DNA of 64,000 nt. It comes from Novosphingobium pokkalii (GTDB taxonomy: Bacteria; Pseudomonadota; Alphaproteobacteria; Sphingomonadales; Sphingomonadaceae). The DNA is taken from positions 34,882 through 98,881 of the forward strand of contig NZ_BMZP01000001.1 of the NCBI RefSeq assembly GCF_014652855.1, given 5' to 3'. The notes below the pieces were generated by a model. The model worked only from the letters and a program-made list of their open reading frames with translations. It was not told the origin of the DNA and did not search any database. The position numbers were made by a program, and so were the translations under genes. This document shows, piece after piece, positions 38,905-47,610 of the stretch (positions within the stretch are counted from its first letter, which is position 1; the number at the start of each line of letters is the position of its first letter).

Positions 38905-39041
38905 GTGCGCTGCGTCGGTCTCGCGTCAATCCAATCCCGCTGACGCGCCTGTATGTGCGCATTTGTCAACACCCGCATTAGAGTGCGATGACAAAAAGTG
39001 AGAACCGGTTTTTGTAAAAAATTGCACGATCACAAATATTT

Positions 39042-39080
39042 AGAGCGTTATGACGTTTCATTGAAACGTCATAACGCTCT
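39042..39080. repeat. 39-base perfect palindrome in lower-GC patch
   Basis: AGAGCGTTATGACGTTTCA at 39042-39060 is the exact complement of 39062-39080, with a single T between. It lies in an A/T-rich stretch downstream of hicA. It may serve as terminator for the convergent csaA-like and hicA genes or as a mobile-repeat remnant. Confidence 0.85.
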
Positions 39081-39126
39081 AGCTCTTCCGCTGCCTGAAG
39101 ATTTTTACGAGTGACGTTCAGTATTT

Positions 39127-39327
39127 TCAAAACGCTTTGTCGAGACCGGCATCTTGCAGCGTGCCGTTGGCGGTGTGCCGCACCTTGACCTTTTTATCGA
39201 CGGTGAAATTTCTGTTTGAAATGGGGCTGTACCAGATTTCATGATCGCCTTTGCCGTTCCGGACAAAATGGCAGCCTGCGTCTCGTAGCAGGGCAATGAT
39301 GTCACGGTAGTAATCGGCCACAGCCAT
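39127..39327 (-). CDS. hicA: HicA-family mRNA interferase toxin
   Basis: A 66-residue HicA toxin of the double-stranded RNA-binding-like fold. The catalytic histidine is H29 in NGKGDHEIWYSP, and VKVRHTANGTLQDAGL continues the family pattern. HicA cleaves mRNA and is held by HicB. Its ATG directly abuts the stop of the antitoxin gene, so it is second in the operon, the reverse of the usual toxin-first order. The sequence has lower GC than its neighbours. Confidence 0.88.
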   Translation of the reverse strand: MAVADYYRDIIALLRDAGCHFVRNGKGDHEIWYSPISNRNFTVDKKVKVRHTANGTLQDAGLDKAF

Positions 39328-39606
39328 TCACGCACAGGCAAGCGACAAGGGCGTATCGAAGATCGGTTTTATCGATGGGCGTCGTGTTGCCCAAGGTTCT
39401 GCCTCCGGCTCGCCCAGATGAGCTGCAATGATCTCGTCCTTGTTCATCTCGATCAGTTCAGGGGCCGCTTCGCGCAGCCTCTCGATGAGGGTCAATGCAT
39501 CATCTGCTTCCAACCGCAGGCCAGGAATGTCGGACTCGGCAACATACCAGCGGCCGGACTCTTCGTCTTCCGCGATATGAACCTTGAGCTCGATGACATT
39601 CTTCAT
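39328..39606 (-). CDS. hicB: HicB-like antitoxin (DUF1902)
   Basis: A 92-residue protein, MKNVIELKVHIAEDEESGRW followed by YVAESDIPGLRLEADD and LTLIERLREAAPELIE, matching DUF1902/HicB-type partially degraded RNase H folds. No DNA-binding helix-turn-helix is apparent at the C-terminus (IKPIFDTPLSLACA). The toxin gene follows without a gap. It belongs to a probable acquired toxin-antitoxin module. Confidence 0.82.
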   Translation of the reverse strand: MKNVIELKVHIAEDEESGRWYVAESDIPGLRLEADDALTLIERLREAAPELIEMNKDEIIAAHLGEPEAEPWATRRPSIKPIFDTPLSLACA

Positions 39607-39890
39607 GGGTGAAACGCTCCGTAGCCCGCCTCGACCGAGACGACTGATTAGCCCCCAAAGGGTTCCCAAAGCGTTAGACGAACGATGAGCAATATGCTTG
39701 CGACGGCCCGACTCTGCAATGGCCCTCATGTCAATACCCCCTACGCTCACCCCGGACGCTTTCCCACAAAGAGGTGGAAAAAACAATTCCGAGAATCCGA
39801 GCAGCCGAAGCAGCGTTTTGAAACGCCTGCGGCCAGGTGTTCCCTCCACACCACATGCAAAGAGGATCAATCTTGGAATGTAAATGGCCG

Positions 39891-40997
39891 CTACCGCGCC
39901 AGTTCCTCGTCGAGGAACGCGGCCACGTCGGCCAGGTCCACGTCCTTGGCCAGGAACGTCTGCCCGAGTCCACGCATCAGCAGGAAGGGCAGGGTGCCCG
40001 CGTCCATCTTTTTGTCGTGGAGCATGTGGTTCTTGAGCGTCTGCCCATCGCAATCTATGTCCAAAGCCTTGAGCGAGGCGGGCAGGCCGACAGCCGCGAT
40101 ATGAGCAGCGACACGCTCGGCGTCCTGGCCGTGCATCAGGCCGAGGCGCGCGGAATAGCGCGCCGCCAGGATCATGCCCAGCGCCACGCCTTCGCCATGC
40201 AGCAGGCGGTCGGAAAAGCCGCACTGCGCTTCCAGCGCGTGGCCGAAGGTGTGCCCCAGGTTGAGCAGCGCGCGAACGCCGGTGGTTTCCTTCTCGTCCG
40301 CCGCGACGATCCGCGCCTTGGCCGCCACGCTGCGGGCGATGGCATGTTCGCGCGCATCTGCCTCTCCGGCGAGCAGGCACTGCGCGTTGGCTTCGCACCA
40401 GAAGAAGAATTCCGGATCGTCGATCAGGCCATACTTCACCACTTCGGCATAGCCGGCGCGCACATCGCGCAGGGGCAGCGTATCGAGGCTGAGCGGATCG
40501 GCCAGCACCAGGCTGGGCTGGTGGAACGCGCCGACCAGGTTCTTGCCCACGGGCGTGTTGATCGCGGTCTTGCCGCCCACGCTCGAATCGACCTGCGCCA
40601 GCAGCGTCGTGGGCATCTGGATGAAGCCGCAGCCACGCTTGACCATCGAGGCGGCAAAGCCGGTGAGATCGCCGATCACGCCGCCGCCCAGCGCGACGAT
40701 GTTGTCCTTGCGCTCCACTTCCAGATGCAGCAGCCAATCGACCACGCGGGCGAGGTTTTCCCACGATTTGGTCGCTTCCCCGGCGGGCAGCACCAGCCAG
40801 TGGCTGGCAATGCCCTGAGCGGCAAAGCTGGCTGCCACGGTCTCGCGCCAGGCGCCGGCGACGTTTTCGTCCGTCACCACGGCCACGGTGTCCTTGCGCA
40901 GGAACGGGCGGCACAGGGCGCCGGCGCGGGCGAGGGCGCCTTCCTCGATCACCACGTCATAGGGGGCGCCAGCAATGGCGACGGGGATTACAGCCAT
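39891..40997 (-). CDS. aroB: 3-dehydroquinate synthase
   Basis: AroB closes DAHP to 3-dehydroquinate in the shikimate pathway using NAD+ and zinc. Signatures in the 368 residues are NIVALGGGVIGDLTGFAAS, MPTTLLAQVDSSVGGKTAIN and the metal-binding NLGHTFGHALE and LHGEGVALGM. It overlaps aroK by ten bases and is transcribed after it. The 284-base gap downstream to hicB holds no supported feature. Confidence 0.96.
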   Translation of the reverse strand: MAVIPVAIAGAPYDVVIEEGALARAGALCRPFLRKDTVAVVTDENVAGAWRETVAASFAAQGIASHWLVLPAGEATKSWENLARVVDWLLHLEVERKDNIVALGGGVIGDLTGFAASMVKRGCGFIQMPTTLLAQVDSSVGGKTAINTPVGKNLVGAFHQPSLVLADPLSLDTLPLRDVRAGYAEVVKYGLIDDPEFFFWCEANAQCLLAGEADAREHAIARSVAAKARIVAADEKETTGVRALLNLGHTFGHALEAQCGFSDRLLHGEGVALGMILAARYSARLGLMHGQDAERVAAHIAAVGLPASLKALDIDCDGQTLKNHMLHDKKMDAGTLPFLLMRGLGQTFLAKDVDLADVAAFLDEELAR

Positions 40998-41569
40998 GCG
41001 TCAATCGCTTTCAGGATGCGGCTGGCCGTGACCCCGTGGGGCAGGTTGCCGCTGGTGATGTGGATCGCGGCCTGTTGATAGGCCGGGCGCCGTTCGTCGC
41101 GCAGGCGGGCGAGAATCTCGCGCGGGTTGCCGCCGCGCAGCAAGGGGCGGTTGTCCTTGCGGCCTACACGCTCGACCAGAGTATCGATATCGCTGTCGAG
41201 CCACACCGACACCGCCTTGTCGAGAATCAGCGCCCGCGTTTCGGCATCGACGAAAGCGCCGCCGCCGGTGGCCAGCACCTTGCGCCGGGCGGGCGTGGCG
41301 CCGTCAAGCAGGCGGGCGATCACCCGGCGCTCGCCGCTGCGGAAATAGGGCTCGCCATACGTGGCGAAGATTTCCGGGATCGGCATCTGCGCCGCGCGCT
41401 CGATCTCTTCGTCGGCATCGATGAACGGCACATCCAGCAGGCTGGCCAGCTTGCGGCCCACCGTGGTCTTGCCCACGCCCATCATGCCCACCAGCACGAC
41501 GGGCCGATCGAGCCGCCGGGCGATGCGGGCTATTTCCGCCATGGAGAGAGGAGCGCTGTCGTGGTCCAT
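40988..41569 (-). CDS. aroK: Shikimate kinase
   Basis: AroK phosphorylates shikimate with ATP. The P-loop is LVGMMGVGKTTVGRKLA, followed by FIDADEEIE, FRSGERRV and LATGGGAFV, the substrate-binding motifs. The start at 41569 (MDHDSAPLSMAEIARIAR) gives 193 residues; ATG 41542 is an alternative. It is first in aroK-aroB, divergent from the two unknown genes at 41629-43766. Confidence 0.95.
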   Translation of the reverse strand: MDHDSAPLSMAEIARIARRLDRPVVLVGMMGVGKTTVGRKLASLLDVPFIDADEEIERAAQMPIPEIFATYGEPYFRSGERRVIARLLDGATPARRKVLATGGGAFVDAETRALILDKAVSVWLDSDIDTLVERVGRKDNRPLLRGGNPREILARLRDERRPAYQQAAIHITSGNLPHGVTASRILKAIDAWL

Positions 41570-41628
41570 TGCCGCGCCGCCTATACTTGCGCTAGGGCCA
41601 AGCGCAAGCGCCGTGGCAGCGAGGCAAC

Positions 41629-41868
41629 GTGAACACCGAGAGTTCGATGCAGACAGGCAAGAATGAGGGAGCGGGCGAGGGCTTGCGCCAGAACGCGCTC
41701 CGGCACCTGCCATGGCCGGCGATCGGCGGCGGCCTGGTTGCCGCCATTGCTGTCGGGTTGATCATGCTCGCTTGGGCGCTGGGCGGTCCGCGCCGCGCCG
41801 ACTGGATCGAACAGCCGATTGCAGCGCCAAATGCCGCCGCCACCACGACTTTGGGAAGCAAGCCATGA
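41629..41868 (+). CDS. Single-helix membrane protein, unknown function
   Basis: A 79-residue protein with a hydrophilic N-terminus (MNTESSMQTGKNEGAGEGLR), one hydrophobic helix (WPAIGGGLVAAIAVGLIMLAW) and an Ala/Thr-rich tail. Its TGA overlaps the start of the 633-residue gene, which implies a functional pair. I do not recognise the family. Confidence 0.65.
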   Translation: MNTESSMQTGKNEGAGEGLRQNALRHLPWPAIGGGLVAAIAVGLIMLAWALGGPRRADWIEQPIAAPNAAATTTLGSKP

Positions 41869-43766
41869 TGCCGCGCTTTATTCGTCCTGTCCGGTTGCGT
41901 CACGCCTTGCTCGGCTGCGCGGCGCTCGCCGGCATGACCGGTGCCCTGCTCGCCCAGGAATCGCTGTTGCCGCCCGGCTTCGACAAGCCTGTGGCCCAGC
42001 CTGCCAAGGCGCCTCAGGCCAAGCCCAAGCCGGCCGCCGCCAAACCGGCTGCCCCGGTCGCGGCGTCGGCCGCGAAACCGGCTGCGGCACCGGCTGCCGT
42101 GGCCTCTCCAGTGATCCAGCCGCTGCCGCTCGATGACAATGCCGATGTCAGCGCCAGCGCCGCCGGTCCGGCCGATCCGCTGGATTCGATCGATCCGGCC
42201 ACGCTCGACGCGCTGATCGCCAAGGCGCAGCCCAAGTATGACATTCCGCCCAGCGCGCAGCGCAGCCTGGCGCGGGTTGGCGTGATCGACCAGGTCGATG
42301 GCGGTTTTCCGGCCACTTCCACGCACTATCTCAATGGCGCCTTCGTGCAGGAGCTGCTGGGCCGCATGCGCGGGCCGATGGTGTCGCGCTGGGGCCACAT
42401 CCTGGTGCGCCGGGCGCTGGCCAGCCGCATGGACACGCCGGTGGGCATGAACGGCGCCGATTGGGCCGCACTGCGCGCCGGGCTGCTGCTGCGCATGGGC
42501 GAAGCCGATGCCGCGCGCGCCATGGTGCAGTCGGTCGACAGCGGCTTTTTCACGCCGGGCCTGGAAGATGCGGCGATGAACGCATTCCTGGCAACGGCCG
42601 ATCCGGTGGGGCTGTGCCCGATCACCGCGCTCACCGCCGCCGGGCGTCAGGGCGCGAATTGGGATCTGACCCGCGCGATCTGCTCCGGCTTTACCGGCGA
42701 TGGCCCGCCGGCCATGGCCCAGCTTGACCGGCTGCTGCGCCGGGGCGGGCCTGACAAGATCGATATCCTGCTGGCGCAGAAGCTGGCCGGGGCCACCTCG
42801 GCCACGCGGCGCGCGGTCAATATCGAATGGAAGGATGTCGACCAGCTCACCCCGTGGCGCACCGGCCTGGCCTTTGCCGTGGGGATTGAGCCGCCGCAGT
42901 CGCTGCGCGAGCAGGCCTGGGCCGACTATGCCGTTATGGCCGTCCGCGCCCCGATGCTGCCGCTGCCTTCGCGCTGCGCAGCGGCCGATGTCGCCGCCGG
43001 GCGCGGCATCCTGTCGAGCGCGGCGATGGTTGATCTCTACAGCCAGTTGGCCGAAATCAACGCGCAGGACGGCGCCGATCAGGACAAGACCTGGGGCCCG
43101 CTGGCCGACCAGTTGCGCACGGCCTATACCGCGCCCGAAGCGAGCGACCGTCTGGCCGCGATCAAGACACTGTGGGGCAATGCCGATGATCCCGATCGCG
43201 CCTATTCGCGCCTGGTGCTGACCGCCTATGCCGCCGCGCGCATGGTGCCGAGCCCCGATCTGGCCGGGGATGCCGGCGGGCTGATCGCCTCTATGCTGAC
43301 TGCCGGGCTCGATGCCAACGCGGCGCGCTGGAGCGGCGTGGTCGCCGTGGGCAGCGAGCCCTGGGGCCTTATTGCCCTGTCCGCGCCGGCCAAGGCCACG
43401 GCCATCGGCAACGATGCCCTCGATACGTTCCAGAGCGGCGATGAAAGCAGTGGCGCCTTGCGCTCGCAGTTCCTGCTTGCCGGGCTGATGGGGCTGGGCC
43501 GGATCGACGGCAACACCGCCAATGCCTTTGCCGGCAAGCTCAAGGTCGACATGAACCGCCAGACGCGCTGGACCCGCGCCATCGACGATGCGGCCGAATC
43601 GAACAATCCGGCGCTGGTCGCGCTGCTCGCCGGCTTTGGCATGCAGGCGCAAAGCTGGGACAAGATGACGGCGGTGCATCTCTATCACATGGTTTCGGCG
43701 CTGCGCCGCGTGGGCCTGGATGGCGAAGCGCGGATGATCGCGGCCGAAGCGGTGGCGCGGGTGTGA
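41865..43766 (+). CDS. Large conserved exported protein, unknown function
   Basis: A 633-residue protein. A likely signal peptide (MMPRFIRPVRLRHALLGCAA to ALLAQ) leads into an Ala/Pro/Lys-rich linker (about residues 45-85) and a long, mostly helical domain. That domain looks like tandem helical hairpins, for instance LRAGLLLRMGEADAARAMVQ, but no named repeat is obvious. It overlaps the small membrane protein before it and xerD after it. It probably acts in the periplasm or at the membrane. Confidence 0.7.
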   Translation: MMPRFIRPVRLRHALLGCAALAGMTGALLAQESLLPPGFDKPVAQPAKAPQAKPKPAAAKPAAPVAASAAKPAAAPAAVASPVIQPLPLDDNADVSASAAGPADPLDSIDPATLDALIAKAQPKYDIPPSAQRSLARVGVIDQVDGGFPATSTHYLNGAFVQELLGRMRGPMVSRWGHILVRRALASRMDTPVGMNGADWAALRAGLLLRMGEADAARAMVQSVDSGFFTPGLEDAAMNAFLATADPVGLCPITALTAAGRQGANWDLTRAICSGFTGDGPPAMAQLDRLLRRGGPDKIDILLAQKLAGATSATRRAVNIEWKDVDQLTPWRTGLAFAVGIEPPQSLREQAWADYAVMAVRAPMLPLPSRCAAADVAAGRGILSSAAMVDLYSQLAEINAQDGADQDKTWGPLADQLRTAYTAPEASDRLAAIKTLWGNADDPDRAYSRLVLTAYAAARMVPSPDLAGDAGGLIASMLTAGLDANAARWSGVVAVGSEPWGLIALSAPAKATAIGNDALDTFQSGDESSGALRSQFLLAGLMGLGRIDGNTANAFAGKLKVDMNRQTRWTRAIDDAAESNNPALVALLAGFGMQAQSWDKMTAVHLYHMVSALRRVGLDGEARMIAAEAVARV

Positions 43767-44662
43767 CACGCGGCAAGCGTGCCGCTGGCCCTGCCTCTCC
43801 GGCCGTCACCGCGTTTCTGGAAATGATGGCGGCCGAACGTGGCGCGGCGGCCAATACGCTGGCCGCCTATGCGCGCGATCTGGCCGGCGCGGAAAGCGTT
43901 GTCGGCAATCTGGTGGAAGCCGATGCCCAGGCGCTGACCGGCCTGGCACAGAGCTGGGCCGATCTTGCCCCGGCCAGCCAAGCGCGCAAGATTTCGGCGC
44001 TGCGCCAGTTCATGGCCTTTGCCCAGGACGAGGGCTTGCGCGAAGACGATCCTTCCGTCGCGCTGGTGCGGCCGCGCGCGCGGCGGCCTTTGCCGCGCCT
44101 GCTCGATCATGCCGAAATCGCGCGGTTCCTGGAAACGGCCGAGGCCGATGCCGCCGCCGGCACGCCCGAAGGCGTGCGGCTGCTGGCGCTGGTGGAACTG
44201 CTCTATGGCTCGGGCCTGCGCGCCACCGAACTGGTCTCGCTGCCGCTCACCGCGCTGCCGCGGGACGTGCCGTTCCTGGCGATAACCGGCAAGGGCGGGC
44301 AACAGCGGCTGGTGCCGGTTTCCACGCGCGCGCTGGCCGCGCTGCGCCGTTGGCTGGCGGTGCGCCCCGGTGGTTCGCGCCACCTCTTTCCCAGTCCGCG
44401 CGGCGGGCACCTCTCGCGCGTGCGTCTGTTCCAGCTTGTGCGTGATCTGGCCCTGCGCGCCGGGATCGATCCGGAAAAGGTCAGCCCCCACGTGCTGCGC
44501 CACGCCTTTGCCACGCATCTGCTGGAAGGCGGGGCAGACTTGCGCGTCTTGCAGACGCTGCTCGGCCATGCCGACATTGCCACCACCGAAATCTACACGC
44601 ACGTCGATTCCGCGCGACTGGTGGCGTTGGTCAACGAAAAGCACCCGCTGCGCCATCGCTGA
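43763..44662 (+). CDS. xerD: Tyrosine recombinase XerD
   Basis: XerD resolves chromosome dimers at dif with XerC. The 299-residue protein has the catalytic set of the tyrosine recombinases: Arg in [14 protein letters not shown], Lys in [13 protein letters not shown], HxxR in [14 protein letters not shown], His in [16 protein letters not shown] and the Tyr in that segment. It starts at GTG 43763 overlapping the stop of the previous gene (GTGA). No phage or integron neighbours occur, so this is the housekeeping copy. Confidence 0.93.
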   Translation: MTRGKRAAGPASPAVTAFLEMMAAERGAAANTLAAYARDLAGAESVVGNLVEADAQALTGLAQSWADLAPASQARKISALRQFMAFAQDEGLREDDPSVALVRPRARRPLPRLLDHAEIARFLETAEADAAAGTPEGVRLLALVELLYGSGLRATELVSLPLTALPRDVPFLAITGKGGQQRLVPVSTRALAALRRWLAVRPGGSRHLFPSPRGGHLSRVRLFQLVRDLALRAGIDPEKVSPHVLRHAFATHLLEGGADLRVLQTLLGHADIATTEIYTHVDSARLVALVNEKHPLRHR

Positions 44663-44724
44663 TCGGCCTGACAGGCCACGTGCCCCCATTGACCAAATGC
44701 CCGCGTGTCCCTAGCGCAGGCGCC

Positions 44725-45672
44725 ATGATTTCGTACCTCGAATTCGAAAAGCCCGTCGCCGCCCTGGAAGCCCGTATCGCCGAACTGCGCGATACCGCCG
44801 CCGCCAGCGGGGAACTGGATATCGCCGCCGAGATCCGTCGTCTTGAAACCAAGTCGGCCGAGCTTCTGGCCAATACCTATCGTGCGCTTTCGCCGTGGCA
44901 AAAGACCCAGGTGGCCCGCCATCCCGCGCGGCCGCATTTCCGCGACTATGTGGAGCGGATGTTCACCGGGTTTATGCCGCTGGGCGGGGATCGCCTGTTC
45001 GGCGAGGATCAGGCGATCATCGGCGGTTTTGCCCGGCTCGGCAACCGTCGTGTGATGCTGATCGGCCACGAAAAGGGCAACGACACGCAAAGCCGCATCC
45101 GCCACAACTTCGGCATGGGCAAGCCCGAAGGCTATCGCAAGGCGGTGCGCCTGATGGAAATGGCCAGCCGATTCGGGCTGCCGGTGGTGACGCTGGTGGA
45201 TACCTCTGGCGCGTTTCCCGGCGTGGAAGCCGAAGAGCGCGGCCAGGCCGAAGCCATCGCCCGCTCGACCGAGGCCTGCCTGGCGCTGGGCGTGCCGATG
45301 GTCGCCACGATCGTGGGCGAGGGTGGCTCGGGCGGCGCCGTGGCCCTGGCCAGCGCCGAGCGCGTGCTGATGCTGGAACACGCGGTCTATTCGGTGATCT
45401 CGCCCGAAGGCTGCGCCTCGATCCTTTGGCGCACAGCCGAAAAGGCCCCCGAAGCGGCCGAGGCGATGAAAGTGACGGCGCAGGATCTGCTCGCGCTCGG
45501 CGTCATCGACCGCATCGTGCCCGAACCGGTCGGCGGCGCTCATCGCGATCCGGCTGCCACCTGCACGGCATTGGCGGCGGCGATTGGCGAGGAACTGGAT
45601 CACCTGGCCGGCAAGAACGCCGATGCCCTGCGCGCCCTGCGCGCCGAACGGTTCCTGCGCATCGGCGCCTGA
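44725..45672 (+). CDS. accA: Acetyl-CoA carboxylase carboxyltransferase subunit alpha
   Basis: AccA forms the carboxyltransferase with AccD in fatty-acid synthesis. The 315 residues include [60 protein letters not shown] and [16 protein letters not shown], the oxyanion-hole glycines. ATG 44725 starts at [10 protein letters not shown], as usual. A strong terminator follows. Confidence 0.96.
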   Translation: MISYLEFEKPVAALEARIAELRDTAAASGELDIAAEIRRLETKSAELLANTYRALSPWQKTQVARHPARPHFRDYVERMFTGFMPLGGDRLFGEDQAIIGGFARLGNRRVMLIGHEKGNDTQSRIRHNFGMGKPEGYRKAVRLMEMASRFGLPVVTLVDTSGAFPGVEAEERGQAEAIARSTEACLALGVPMVATIVGEGGSGGAVALASAERVLMLEHAVYSVISPEGCASILWRTAEKAPEAAEAMKVTAQDLLALGVIDRIVPEPVGGAHRDPAATCTALAAAIGEELDHLAGKNADALRALRAERFLRIGA

Positions 45673-45690
45673 TTGTTTTCTCCTTGCGCG

Positions 45691-45728
45691 AAAAAGGCCG
45701 CCGGACAAGCACGTCCGGCGGCCTTTTT
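45691..45728 (+). terminator. Rho-independent terminator after accA
   Basis: A perfect 16-base stem (AAAAAGGCCGCCGGAC at 45691-45706, complement 45713-45728) with loop AAGCAC ends in a T-run, 19 bases after the accA stop. Confidence 0.93.
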
Positions 45729-45768
45729 CTTGCTCGCGCCTGGAGCCACTTGGGCCGGCGCACGAAAA

Positions 45769-45803
45769 AGGGCGGAAAAAGGCCCCCGCCTTCTTCCGCC
45801 CTT
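45769..45803 (-). terminator. Probable terminator of the Flp pilin gene
   Basis: AAGGGCGGAA at 45769-45778 pairs with TTCCGCCCTT at 45794-45803. On the minus strand the stem is followed by TTTCG, a short U-tract, about 30 bases past the pilin stop. Confidence 0.6.
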
Positions 45804-45832
45804 CCGGTTCGGCGCCTTGCGGCAGCCCGCTC

Positions 45833-46015
45833 TTAGAGCTTGCCGTCCGAAGCGTTGTTCATGTCGTTCGACACGAGGTTGAACGTGTTGCCCAGCGAGT
45901 TGCCCAGCGCGCCCATGGCGGTGATGGCGGCAACGGCGATCAGAGCGGCGATCAGGCCGTATTCGATGGCGGTGGCGCCGTCTTCGTTGCGGAACAGGTC
46001 GCGGATCAGCTTCAT
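45833..46015 (-). CDS. Flp/Fap-family pilin
   Basis: A 60-residue class IVb pilin. A short basic leader (MKLIRDLFRNEDG) ends at Gly, followed by ATAIEYGLIAALIAVAAITA, the Flp motif with Glu and Tyr at mature positions 5 and 6. The CpaA/TadV-type peptidase would cut after the Gly. The pilus ATPase gene cpaF lies about 24 kb away. The ATG follows a GGAGAAG ribosome site. Confidence 0.92.
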   Translation of the reverse strand: MKLIRDLFRNEDGATAIEYGLIAALIAVAAITAMGALGNSLGNTFNLVSNDMNNASDGKL

Positions 46016-46114
46016 AATTCTTCTCCTGAAGAGGTCTTCTTTTTCCCGGCCCGCATCGGTCTTTCGCGTCGCTGCGGACAAGGCCGTCTCTAGGCAGGAA
46101 AACCTAAGATGCAC

Positions 46115-46297
46115 TTAATGGGAATTGGCCGCTGCGGTCGTGTGATCATCGACAATGTGCCAAAGACGGTAGAGTTGATTGGTAAACGCATTCAGCCCGA
46201 AAACGATCGACAGGCCCAGCACGCCCACCAGCAGGCCGTATTCCACCAGCGTCACCGCGTCGCGTTCGCGCGCGATCTTGCGCAAGAAGTTCTTCAT
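46115..46297 (-). CDS. Divergent second Flp-type pilin
   Basis: A 60-residue protein with the same layout: basic leader MKNFLRKIARERDA, then VTLVEYGLLVGVLGLSIVFG with the Glu-Tyr pair. The cleavage-site Gly is replaced by Ala (RDA-VTLVEYG), and the C-terminal half (LNAFTNQLYRLWHIVDDHTT) differs strongly from the first pilin. It could be a minor pilin or pseudopilin. It lies 99 bases upstream of the first on the same strand. Confidence 0.8.
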   Translation of the reverse strand: MKNFLRKIARERDAVTLVEYGLLVGVLGLSIVFGLNAFTNQLYRLWHIVDDHTTAAANSH

Positions 46298-46408
46298 CGT
46301 TGGGCCCCATCCACCTATGCATCGATCCGCATAACGGAGCGCCGCCTAAGAAAGCGTTGCAGAGGCCCCGTGGTCTTGTCCCTAGCCTGTTCGCGATAGG
46401 ATTAACCG

Positions 46409-46888
46409 ATGTCGTCCACTCTCTCGCCCGTGGTGCCTGCCAGCGCCGCATTGCCGCTCCTCGTGGTCGCAGGGGCGCTTGTGCGCGGGGAAAGCGCCGA
46501 GGCGCGCCTGCTGCTTCAGCAACGGCCCCTGGGCAAGCACCATGGCGGCCTGTGGGAGTTTCCCGGCGGCAAGGTGGAGCCGGGCGAGACGCCGGCCGAG
46601 GCGCTGGTCCGTGAACTGGCGGAGGAGCTGGGGATCGCGGTCGATCCGGCCGACTGCGTGCCGCTCACCTTTGCGGTGCGCAGTGCCCACGAAGGGCTGG
46701 CGGCGGGGCGCGATCTGGTCCTGCTGCTCTATCGCTGTGCCGCCTGGCAGGGCACGCCCGTGGCCGAACCCGGCGCGGCCCTGCAATGGGTCGATGGCGC
46801 GGGCCTGCGTGCGCTGGCAGTGGAGGCGACAATGCCGCCGCTCGACATTGCACTGTGCATAACTGCACAAAAATTGCTTGAGGCCTGA
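46409..46888 (+). CDS. mutT: Nudix (d)NTP diphosphatase, MutT-like
   Basis: A 159-residue Nudix hydrolase. The Nudix box is complete: GGKVEPGETPAEALVRELAE then ELG. GLWEFPGGKVEPGE and QWVDGAGLRALAV suit the 8-oxo-dGTP-cleaving MutT group. It is divergent from the pilin genes and followed by the tRNA-Arg cluster. Confidence 0.88.
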   Translation: MSSTLSPVVPASAALPLLVVAGALVRGESAEARLLLQQRPLGKHHGGLWEFPGGKVEPGETPAEALVRELAEELGIAVDPADCVPLTFAVRSAHEGLAAGRDLVLLLYRCAAWQGTPVAEPGAALQWVDGAGLRALAVEATMPPLDIALCITAQKLLEA

Positions 46889-46938
46889 ACAAGGTGCTTG
46901 CCAACCTGGCCGGTCTGACATAGAGGCGCGGCTCCCCG

Positions 46939-47015
46939 GCACCCGTAGCTCAGCTGGATAGAGCATCAGACTACGAATCTGAGGGTCGGACGTTCGAATC
47001 GTTCCGGGTGCGCCA
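46939..47015 (+). tRNA. tRNA-Arg (anticodon ACG), copy 1
   Basis: Seventy-seven bases fold as a full cloverleaf: acceptor GCACCCG/CGGGTGC, D-arm AGCTCAGCTGGATAGAGC, anticodon stem TCAGA/TCTGA with ACG, and T-arm with GTTCGAATC. CCA is encoded. Confidence 0.97.
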
Positions 47016-47071
47016 TTCTCTCTCGTGGAGCATGGGGCAGGGGAAAGGCCCTGATGGGCCATACATGGCAG

Positions 47072-47148
47072 GCACCCGTAGCTCAGCTGGATAGAGCATC
47101 AGACTACGAATCTGAGGGTCGGACGTTCGAATCGTTCCGGGTGCGCCA
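47072..47148 (+). tRNA. tRNA-Arg (anticodon ACG), copy 2
   Basis: Identical to copy 1 over all 77 bases, separated from it by 56 bases of unrelated spacer. Confidence 0.97.
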
Positions 47149-47190
47149 TTCCTTCCTTCGGGAAGCGCCCTTGCGGGCAGACATCGGCAG

Positions 47191-47267
47191 GCACCCGTAG
47201 CTCAGCTGGATAGAGCATCAGACTACGAATCTGAGGGTCGGACGTTCGAATCGTTCCGGGTGCGCCA
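47191..47267 (+). tRNA. tRNA-Arg (anticodon ACG), copy 3
   Basis: A third identical copy, 42 bases after the second. The spacers differ in length and sequence, although both end ..GGCAG before the gene. Confidence 0.97.
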
Positions 47268-47610
47268 CCCCCTTTCATCATCATGTACTGCGGCAATCAT
47301 GCCGCGAACCGGCGTCCGTTTGGGGCGGCCGGTCGCTTTGCCATTTGCCGTCCCGCGTCGCCTGCCACGATGCCGCGCCGGCGCGCTTGGGCAGGGCTTC
47401 GTGCGGCTGCGATCAAGTGTGCACTGCAATGCCGCGTTGCAGCACTTTCGCGTTATACTAGTATAAACGCGGAGCGGCGCCATTTTCGCCGCATCAATTA
47501 TCATCTTGCCGTGCGTTGGGCGTTGCGAAAGCCGCGATGATGGTCCAATGGGAAAGCCGGTTTTGCGAAACCGCAGAGCCTAGAGGCAGCCAGAATAAGG
47601 ATATTGAGAC
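47268..47610 (+). promoter_or_regulatory. Leader region of pdhA with two palindromes
   Basis: No gene is supported in these 343 bases. CTGCAA/TTGCAG inverted repeats occur at 47424-47442, and TTATACTAGTATAA, a perfect 14-base palindrome, at 47453-47466. The A/T-rich second site stands out from the GC-rich surroundings and could hold a -10 element or an operator for pdhAB. Short frames here look like noise. Confidence 0.45.

Noticed and set aside
39607..39890. Short open frames in the gap between hicB and aroB
   Set aside because: No ribosome site, domain or codon bias supports them; I see nothing else in this gap.
43763..44662. Integrase of a mobile element
   Set aside because: The recombinase matches housekeeping XerD, and no attachment sites, phage or plasmid genes lie around it.
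46939..47267. Regular repeats resembling a CRISPR array
   Set aside because: The repeats are tRNA genes. No CRISPR array or cas gene was seen in the window.
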